Positions 40,993-43,456 of a stretch of 43,456 bases of DNA are shown here, in pieces. The position numbers and the translations under genes were made by a program. The notes below the pieces were generated by a model. That model was given only the letters and a program-made list of their open reading frames with translations, was not told the DNA's origin and did not search any database. Positions within the stretch are counted from its first letter, which is position 1, and each line of letters starts with the position of its first letter. This DNA comes from Anaerolineae bacterium. Its GTDB lineage: Bacteria > Chloroflexota > Anaerolineae > 4572-78 > J111. The stretch lies in contig JAHDWA010000073.1 in the NCBI GenBank assembly GCA_023382535.1, positions 1-43,456 on the forward strand, written 5' to 3'.

Positions 40993-42318
40993 TTATTCGT
41001 GAACCACCACCAGGGTGCCCGGGTTGTCGGCGCTGGCAACTACCTCAGCCTGGCCGGGGGGAAGAACCGGATTGGCCCACTCAAATAGCTGCTTGGCCTG
41101 GCCGGTTTCCAGATTAACGCAGCCGTGACTCATCGGCTGGCCAAAGTTGCTGTGCCAATAGGTGCCATGTAAGGCATAACCGGCGTAGAAATACATGGTG
41201 TAGGGGACTTCGGGTAAATAATAGTCAGAGCCAACCATCAGGGTGGAGGTCAGCTTCCAATAGATGTTGAACTTGCCCAGCACGGTCGGGGTGTTGGGCA
41301 GCCCGGTTGAAACGGTGAACGACATCACCGGTACGTCACCTTCCCAGGCCGTCACCTTTTGGTTGGTCACGTCAACTTCGATCCACTTTTCGCCGGGATA
41401 GGCCGGCTGGTGAGCCAGCAAGGCGCGATCAACCGGCTGTTTTTCGGGGGGGAACGGCCCGACCGGTCCAATGAGTTGAGAAGGATCAACTGAAACCTGT
41501 TTGGTTTCATTGTCGAATGAGTGGGCCACATCTGCGGCAAGCGGACCTACGGTTGAAGGGAGGGATGAGTCAGTTATGGTGGGTGGTTGGTAAATGTGGG
41601 GGGGTGGTTCCGGCAAAACGACGGTATCTGTAGCCGAGGTCAAACTTTTGCTGCCGGTCTTGGGCGTTGTCACGACTGCCGGATCGGCTGCTGCGGCTGC
41701 CTCAACTGGTACACTTGCCGTTTGCGCGGGAGCAGCGATTGGCGCACCCGCCAAGGTGGCTGAGGGCATGGCCGGTATCCAGGCGGCCAGGGTTTCCGGC
41801 GGCACAAACAGGAGCGCGCCCAGGCCAATGGCCATCAGGCCGAGCGCCCCCGTAATCAAAAAGATACCCAGGAAGGGATTGATGGTACGGCGGGCGCGGT
41901 GAGCCAAAGCGCCCTTTTTGGCCTTTTCCTGAACCTCTTCGGAAAGCAGGAGAGAGCGGATGGACTCTTCGCCGGTATCTTCGCTTGAAGTGGTTGCTGC
42001 CTGGCCGGAAGTCGGCGCTGTGTGGTCGGTGGGGGCTGGCTGTTCCGGCGGCAGTCCCAAGCGTACCCTGGCCCAGCGGATTCCGGCTTTGGCCCGTTCA
42101 TTGCTCGGATCGAGGGCCAGCACCCGGTTAAGCAGGCGAATGGTATCCTGCGGAGAGGGCAAGACAAAAGCTAACCAGAGCATCGCGGGAATGTTGTTGG
42201 GATCTTGCCTGAGCACGGCGATGAGGTGACTTCTGGCCTCGTTTTCTCGGCCGGTACGGGCTGCTTCAATACCCAGGCGCAAATTGTCATTAATGGTCGC
42301 TGGTTGTTGGTTGCTCAT
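40993..42318 (-). CDS. Membrane-anchored TPR L,D-transpeptidase (YkuD)
   Basis: Residues 1-100 resemble TPR helices (NDNLRLGIEAARTGRENEAR and DTIRLLNRVLALDPSNERAK). A membrane segment, PFLGIFLITGALGLMAIGLG, follows at about 150-170, then a linker rich in Ala, Thr and Pro. The YkuD catalytic domain is at the C-terminus, with His in HGTYWH and the nucleophile Cys400 in SHGCVNL. It should form 3-3 cross-links or attach proteins to peptidoglycan, or process another cell-wall peptide, on the outer face. The cytoplasmic TPR part is unusual for the family. Start ATG at 42318. Confidence 0.92.
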   Translation of the reverse strand: MSNQQPATINDNLRLGIEAARTGRENEARSHLIAVLRQDPNNIPAMLWLAFVLPSPQDTIRLLNRVLALDPSNERAKAGIRWARVRLGLPPEQPAPTDHTAPTSGQAATTSSEDTGEESIRSLLLSEEVQEKAKKGALAHRARRTINPFLGIFLITGALGLMAIGLGALLFVPPETLAAWIPAMPSATLAGAPIAAPAQTASVPVEAAAAADPAVVTTPKTGSKSLTSATDTVVLPEPPPHIYQPPTITDSSLPSTVGPLAADVAHSFDNETKQVSVDPSQLIGPVGPFPPEKQPVDRALLAHQPAYPGEKWIEVDVTNQKVTAWEGDVPVMSFTVSTGLPNTPTVLGKFNIYWKLTSTLMVGSDYYLPEVPYTMYFYAGYALHGTYWHSNFGQPMSHGCVNLETGQAKQLFEWANPVLPPGQAEVVASADNPGTLVVVHE

Positions 42319-42348
42319 ACACTTGTTCTTGTCCCAAAAAGTGTTACT

Positions 42349-42377
42349 AGTTTAGCATAGCTTATGTTAGATTGCAA
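42349..42377 (-). promoter_or_regulatory. Promoter of the L,D-transpeptidase gene
   Basis: On the minus strand TTGCAA (42377-42372), a 17-base spacer and TAAACT (42354-42349) preceded by TG-C, 31 bases before the ATG. Confidence 0.65.
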
Positions 42378-42425
42378 TCCATTTGTCTAAGGTTAAATGA
42401 TGCGCTTCGCTGAAAGAGGATTCTA

Positions 42426-42434
42426 TGGTAAAAT
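42426..42434 (+). promoter_or_regulatory. Extended -10 promoter of trmD
   Basis: TG-G-TAAAAT lies directly before the GC-rich repeat. Transcripts would start inside that repeat, near 42441. Confidence 0.45.
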
Positions 42435-42484
42435 GACCGCACCCCCACCCTAACCCTCCCCCTTTTCGGGAGAGAGGAGAGGGG
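42435..42484. repeat. GC-rich palindromic intergenic repeat, copy B
   Basis: Bases 42435-42463 match 33257-33285 at 28 of 29 positions. The 3' half differs: CTTTTCGGGAGAGAGGAGAGGGG. Its purine-rich end sits exactly where a ribosome-binding site for trmD is needed. Confidence 0.8.
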
Positions 42485-42487
42485 CCA

Positions 42488-43288
42488 GTGGTCCTTGCGA
42501 TGCGATTCGATATTCTAACCCTTTTCCCCGAAATGTTTACGGGCGTTTTTGACGCCACAATTATTGGCCGCGCCCGCGAGATGGGGCACGTTGAAGTTGT
42601 ACTGCACAATATTCGTGATTACGCTCCCGGCAAACACCATGTGACTGACGATACCCCTTACGGCGGGGGAGGGGGCATGGTGATGAAGCCGGAGCCGATT
42701 TTTAATGCCGTCGAGGCTATCCTGGAGCTTGAGATTCCCGACGACGGCTATCAGCCGCTGCTGCAGCAGGGCTATCCGCCGATCATCCTGCTGACGCCCC
42801 AGGGCCGCCTGCTCAAGCAGGCTGTCGCCCGCGAGTTGGTGGCCTGCGAGCGCATGCTGCTGTTGTGCGGCCGTTATGAGGGCGTGGACGAGCGGGTGCG
42901 CCAATACCTGGCCACCGACGAACTCTCCATCGGTGATTATGTTCTCTCCGGCGGTGAAATTGCGGCCATGGTCCTGGTGGACGTGCTGACTCGCCTCATT
43001 CCCGGTGTGCTGGGTGATCCCGCAGCTACAGCCAATGACTCCCACTCCGCCGGTCTGCTGGAATATCCCCACTACACCCGCCCCGCCGACTATCGCGGCC
43101 ATGCCATCCCCGACATTCTTCTCTCCGGCCATCACGCCAAACTGCAAGCCTGGCGGCGGCAGCAATCGCTGGCCCGCACCCTGGCTCGTCGCCCGGATTT
43201 GTTGGCCGCAGCGGAGCTGAGTGAGGCGGATCGGAGGTATCTAGCCGGGTTGTCCTCAAACGCCTCAGAAGATGAAGTAAACCCGTGA
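42488..43288 (+). CDS. trmD: tRNA (guanine-37-N1)-methyltransferase TrmD
   Basis: The enzyme methylates G37 of tRNAs with S-adenosylmethionine and prevents frameshifting. It has a trefoil-knot SPOUT fold. [11 protein letters not shown] starts the domain, [17 protein letters not shown] and [14 protein letters not shown] are the binding loops, and [22 protein letters not shown] carries the catalytic and knot residues. The GTG at 42488 is supported by AGGAGAGGGG four bases upstream. The ATG at 42500 gives the more usual N-terminus (MRFDIL) but lacks a ribosome site. In many bacteria rplS follows, and a promoter at 43331-43360 is consistent with that. Confidence 0.97.
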   Translation: MVLAMRFDILTLFPEMFTGVFDATIIGRAREMGHVEVVLHNIRDYAPGKHHVTDDTPYGGGGGMVMKPEPIFNAVEAILELEIPDDGYQPLLQQGYPPIILLTPQGRLLKQAVARELVACERMLLLCGRYEGVDERVRQYLATDELSIGDYVLSGGEIAAMVLVDVLTRLIPGVLGDPAATANDSHSAGLLEYPHYTRPADYRGHAIPDILLSGHHAKLQAWRRQQSLARTLARRPDLLAAAELSEADRRYLAGLSSNASEDEVNP

Positions 43289-43330
43289 GTGAACGGAAAT
43301 TTCATGCTGGAGCGAAATTCTCCCCTAGAT

Positions 43331-43360
43331 TTGCTTGACTCACTTAACTTATGCTATAAT
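43331..43360 (+). promoter_or_regulatory. Promoter reading off the right edge
   Basis: TTGCTT (43331-43336), an 18-base spacer and TATAAT (43355-43360) with TG-C form a strong extended -10 promoter. The next gene lies beyond the window; rplS is a guess from common gene order. Confidence 0.75.
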
Positions 43361-43372
43361 CCTCCTTCGTGA

Positions 43373-43388
43373 CTGGCGACAACGCCAG
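43373..43388 (+). promoter_or_regulatory. Leader hairpin after the right-edge promoter
   Basis: CTGGCG-ACAA-CGCCAG is a six-pair GNRA-like hairpin within the predicted 5' leader of the next gene. If that gene is rplS it might belong to an autoregulatory leader, but this cannot be tested here. Confidence 0.4.
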
Positions 43389-43456
43389 CACTTTTTTTGT
43401 AGAATAAACATTTTTTCTGACAAAGTAGAGGGCTGCTCATAAAGTGTAAAACGTAA

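Overview
The window looks like a chromosomal segment of a Chloroflexota bacterium, most likely class Anaerolineae or a relative. This is an inference from content: moderately high GC, adenylate cyclase and Ser/Thr kinase proteins fused to ATPase and TPR modules, 7TM histidine kinases, a dnaG-rpoD pair, an rpsB-tsf-pyrH-frr-uppS cluster, FmdA-type amidase, and many palindromic intergenic repeats. No marker in the window fixes the species.

Layout. (1) 1-1016: the 3' part of an MFS transporter. (2) 1148-14300: a signalling block. It starts with a putative 16-residue leader peptide inside a hairpin, coupled to an adenylate cyclase-ATPase gene. That gene is followed in the same frame by a TPR gene, separated only by TAA-GCT. 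Next comes a 1426-residue protein joining a metallo-beta-lactamase fold, a STAS domain, a Ser/Thr kinase, an ATPase and TPRs, then a histidine kinase/receiver cluster (HK-RR-HK-RR-RR). (3) 14330-16620: a PPOX-type oxidoreductase and a convergent operon of two small unknown genes and a site-2 protease. (4) 16765-20512: tRNA-Asn, rpoD and dnaG on the minus strand. (5) 20607-25014: rpsB, tsf, pyrH, frr and uppS. (6) 25105-29216: a membrane protein of unknown function, a class V aminotransferase, a TM2-like protein, a dienelactone hydrolase and a small membrane protein. (7) 29250-34304: an oligopeptide-type ABC importer without ATPases, then an acetamidase/formamidase. (8) 34383-38109: a 3.7 kb segment bounded by two copies of one palindromic repeat in opposite orientation. 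It holds a DinB-like protein, an autoinducer-synthase-like acyltransferase, an exported protein and rfbB. (9) 38187-42318, minus strand: MFS transporter, a probable selenoprotein (lipoprotein-DsbA-cyclophilin fusion) and an L,D-transpeptidase. (10) 42426-43456: trmD and a promoter for the next gene beyond the edge.

The strongest unusual signal is at 40441-40443. There an in-frame TGA replaces the first cysteine of a CxxC active site (TGA-Pro-Gly-Cys), both flanks are intact thioredoxin-like sequence, and a 7-bp hairpin lies at a SECIS-compatible distance downstream. A conventional gene caller would split it into two fragments. The second is the signalling block, where cyclic nucleotide synthesis, a metal-dependent hydrolase, STAS, kinase and phosphorelay parts are packed together with shared ATPase-TPR modules. 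Dispersed palindromic repeats occupy many intergenic regions, and one appears to supply the ribosome-binding site of trmD.
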